Below, in pieces: positions 11,889 to 13,542 of a stretch of 13,542 nt of DNA. The stretch covers positions 1 to 13,542 of the forward strand of contig VBEU01000125.1 of NCBI GenBank assembly GCA_005883775.1. Reading direction: 5' to 3'. The notes beneath the pieces were generated by a model. The model made no database searches. It saw only the letters and a list, made by a program, of their open reading frames with translations, and was not told the origin of the DNA. Made by a program: the position numbers and the translations under genes. The stretch's first letter is position 1; every line of letters begins with the position of its first letter. This stretch comes from Chloroflexota bacterium. GTDB taxonomy: Bacteria; Chloroflexota; Limnocylindria; P2-11E.

Positions 11889-13250
11889 GTGCGTTCATTG
11901 GGGATTCCAGCCGAAGTCCGGAGCCTAGTTGTAGCGGTCATCGCGGCTGGTTGTCTCGTTCTCCTCCGCGTCAGCGTCCCAATCCCCGCCGACGTAGACC
12001 TGATCCATCCGCTCTTCTGGATTGGCGTCACCCTCGTGGCCGCCTCGCTCTCTGTCCGTCTTCCTGGCGACGTCGTTGCCCACATCACTACAGCTCCGAT
12101 CCTCGCCGCTGTCTTCGATCCGCAAATGGCGAACCCATTCGCTGTTTGCTGGGTTGCGCTCCTGGGGACGATCGAGATCCGGGACCTGCGTCGGGAGATT
12201 CCGTGGTACGGCACGCTCTACAACAAGTTTTCGTACGTCCTCGCCGCCTTTGGGGCGTGGGTCGCGATGGCCTTGCTCAGGCAACTCGGTTCCTCTGACG
12301 GTCCCGTAGGAACAGTGGTCTTAATTCTTGTCGCCGGTTCCGCCTTCATCCTCGTGAACATGTCTTTGGCCGTTTTCGCAGTCAGTCTCCGGACCGGTGC
12401 TCCCCTTACACGTATCTGGGCGGGCAGTATCCGGAGCAGCCTTTTTGGCGCCATCGCCCAAGTATTCATCGCGTGGCTGATGGCCGAGGTCGGTATAAAA
12501 GTCGGACTCTGGGCTACAAGTCTGTTCATTGTGCCGCTACTTCTCGCGCGGTACTCGTTCACGAAATACGCGGAGACTCGCGCGTTGTTCTTCGGCACCG
12601 TCAGCGCACTGTCGCAAGCGATTGACGCGAAAGATGGTTTCACTCGTGGTCATGCTGACCGGGTCTCAAGAATCGCGGGCGCAATTGCGCGCGAGATGGG
12701 ATTGCCTGAGAGACAGATCGAGGAGATCGAACTAGCCGGGATGTTGCATGACATCGGAAAAATTGGCGTCGAGGACCAAATTCTTATGAAGCCTGCGCGC
12801 CTCGACCCGCATGAACAGGAGCTGATGAGGCGCCACCCGATTTACGGTGCCTCCATTCTTTCGCCGTCCGAATCTTTACGCCCGTTAGCGCCTCTTGTGT
12901 TGCACCATCACGAGAATTACGACGGCAGTGGCTATCCGGAAGGGCGCAAGGGCGAGGACATTCCGCTGGGTTCGAGAATCATCATCGTGGCCGACGCATA
13001 CGAGGCAATGACTTCTGATCGTATTTACCGAAAAGCGATCGGTCATGAACGCGCGATGGATCAACTCAACCGATATAAGGGAATTCAGTTCGACCCGAGG
13101 GTCGTGCGAGCGCTCGGAAGTCTTCTCGATAAGCGTGGCGCTGACGCCTTCGAGGTAAGTGAATTGCCTCCGATCAACTACGAAACCCTTGCCGAACTCC
13201 GTAAGCGCCTGGCGCGTGAGCCTCTCGCTCACGATGCCCATGCTGGTTAG
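11889..13250 (+). CDS. Membrane-anchored HD-GYP domain phosphodiesterase
   Basis: A membrane protein with a cytoplasmic HD-GYP domain, a family that typically breaks down cyclic-di-GMP. The N-terminal half holds about six hydrophobic segments (VVAVIAAGCLVLL, PLFWIGVTLVAASL, the FAVCWVALLG region, VLAAFGAWVAMAL, TVVLILVAGSAFILV, LWATSLFIVPLLL). The catalytic domain shows GHADRVSRIA, LAGMLHDIGKIGV (HD at 287-288 from GTG 11889), a HHHENYDGSGYPEG motif with GYP at 348-350, and VADAYEAMTSDRIYRKA. All metal-binding motif residues look present. The frame is open from GTG 11859 (463 aa); GTG 11889 (453 aa) is preferred because a -10-like TATCCT lies 6 nt before it. Codon use is less GC-biased than in the rest of the window. 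The next gene begins inside its last codons. Confidence 0.92.
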   Translation: MRSLGIPAEVRSLVVAVIAAGCLVLLRVSVPIPADVDLIHPLFWIGVTLVAASLSVRLPGDVVAHITTAPILAAVFDPQMANPFAVCWVALLGTIEIRDLRREIPWYGTLYNKFSYVLAAFGAWVAMALLRQLGSSDGPVGTVVLILVAGSAFILVNMSLAVFAVSLRTGAPLTRIWAGSIRSSLFGAIAQVFIAWLMAEVGIKVGLWATSLFIVPLLLARYSFTKYAETRALFFGTVSALSQAIDAKDGFTRGHADRVSRIAGAIAREMGLPERQIEEIELAGMLHDIGKIGVEDQILMKPARLDPHEQELMRRHPIYGASILSPSESLRPLAPLVLHHHENYDGSGYPEGRKGEDIPLGSRIIIVADAYEAMTSDRIYRKAIGHERAMDQLNRYKGIQFDPRVVRALGSLLDKRGADAFEVSELPPINYETLAELRKRLAREPLAHDAHAG

Positions 13251-13542
13251 TGGGCTGGTAGCAGGCTTCATCGTCGGACTGGCGGCCGGGGGCCATTGGC
13301 GCAACCTCGAAAGACTGGATCTCAAGCTCTGGCCAGCCCTTTTTGTTGGCGCCGCAGCGCGGGTGGTCGCGCCATTTCTTGGTGACCTTGCCCTCGCGTC
13401 GTCGATAGCTGGTCTCGTGCTTATGAGTCTCGTGGCCTTGGCGAATCGAGCTTTGCCGGGGGCGTTGTTGATCGCGGCCGGGTCGTTGCTGAATGCCGGC
13501 GTTATCTCGATAAACGGTGGGATGCCGATCGACCCTGGGGCC
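13240..13542 (+). CDS. DUF5317-like membrane protein, C-terminus cut by window edge
   Basis: The frame starting MLVSGLVAGFIVGLAAGG (ATG 13240; an in-frame ATG at 13234 is also possible) stays open to the window end, at least 101 residues. It has several hydrophobic helices (LWPALFVGAAARVVAPFLG, SIAGLVLMSLVALANRA, LLIAAGSLLNAGV) and ends within INGGMPIDPGA. The NGGMP motif after an LN-containing helix is characteristic of the DUF5317 family as I remember it. Such genes are often found directly after HD-GYP genes, and this one overlaps the HD-GYP stop by 11 nt. The function is unknown. There is no ribosome site, so translation is probably coupled. Confidence 0.75.
   Translation, partial: MLVSGLVAGFIVGLAAGGHWRNLERLDLKLWPALFVGAAARVVAPFLGDLALASSIAGLVLMSLVALANRALPGALLIAAGSLLNAGVISINGGMPIDPGA

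Noticed and set aside
1..13542. CRISPR array, tRNA, rRNA, transposase or prophage genes
   Set aside because: No regularly spaced repeats, cloverleaf-like sequence, rRNA segments or transposase/integrase motifs were seen on either strand by eye.

Overview
The window is uniformly GC-rich, uses many GTG/TTG starts, and packs genes with short or overlapping junctions. The R3H/AAA ATPase–tmk–DarA-like block, a pdxS–pdxT operon and an HD-GYP gene followed by a DUF5317-type membrane protein suggest a high-GC Gram-positive-related lineage, most likely Chloroflexota (Actinomycetota is the alternative). This placement is inferred from gene content only. Many genes appear leaderless: a TANNNT -10-like hexamer lies 6-10 nt before the start codon and there is no Shine-Dalgarno. 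The exceptions, which carry strong GGAGG-type ribosome sites, are arsM and two tiny ORFs.

Layout. (1) 1-2504 is an arsenic locus. A divergent arsR (+) and arsM (-) flank a perfect palindromic operator. arsM is followed, through an ATGA overlap, by a 25-codon ORF with four vicinal Cys pairs. The DNA polymerase III delta' gene holB follows and runs off the left edge. (2) 2494-5342 (-) is a three-gene unit: an HNH endonuclease and two paralogous GT4 glycosyltransferases. (3) 5383-8774 (+) holds pdxS and pdxT (the pyridoxal 5'-phosphate synthase complex), a GNAT-like protein and a SAM methyltransferase joined by 1-4 nt overlaps, then a small membrane protein. (4) 8858-11493 (+) holds the R3H/AAA ATPase, thymidylate kinase and a DarA-type cyclic-di-AMP receptor. 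(5) 11494-11843 is a non-coding stretch with a 25-aa hydrophobic micro-ORF and a Rho-independent terminator. (6) From 11889 to the right edge lie a membrane HD-GYP phosphodiesterase and a DUF5317-like membrane protein, with visibly less GC-biased codons than the rest.

The most unusual element is the Cys-rich micropeptide at 1000-1077. Its CCPAPCC spacing resembles the tetracysteine motif used to bind biarsenical dyes, and it is translationally coupled to an arsenite methyltransferase that itself carries an extra inserted Cys-containing domain. A plausible model is an ArsR-controlled response in which a genetically encoded thiol peptide buffers or delivers As(III) to ArsM. The coding evidence for the peptide is strong; the arsenic-binding role is inference.
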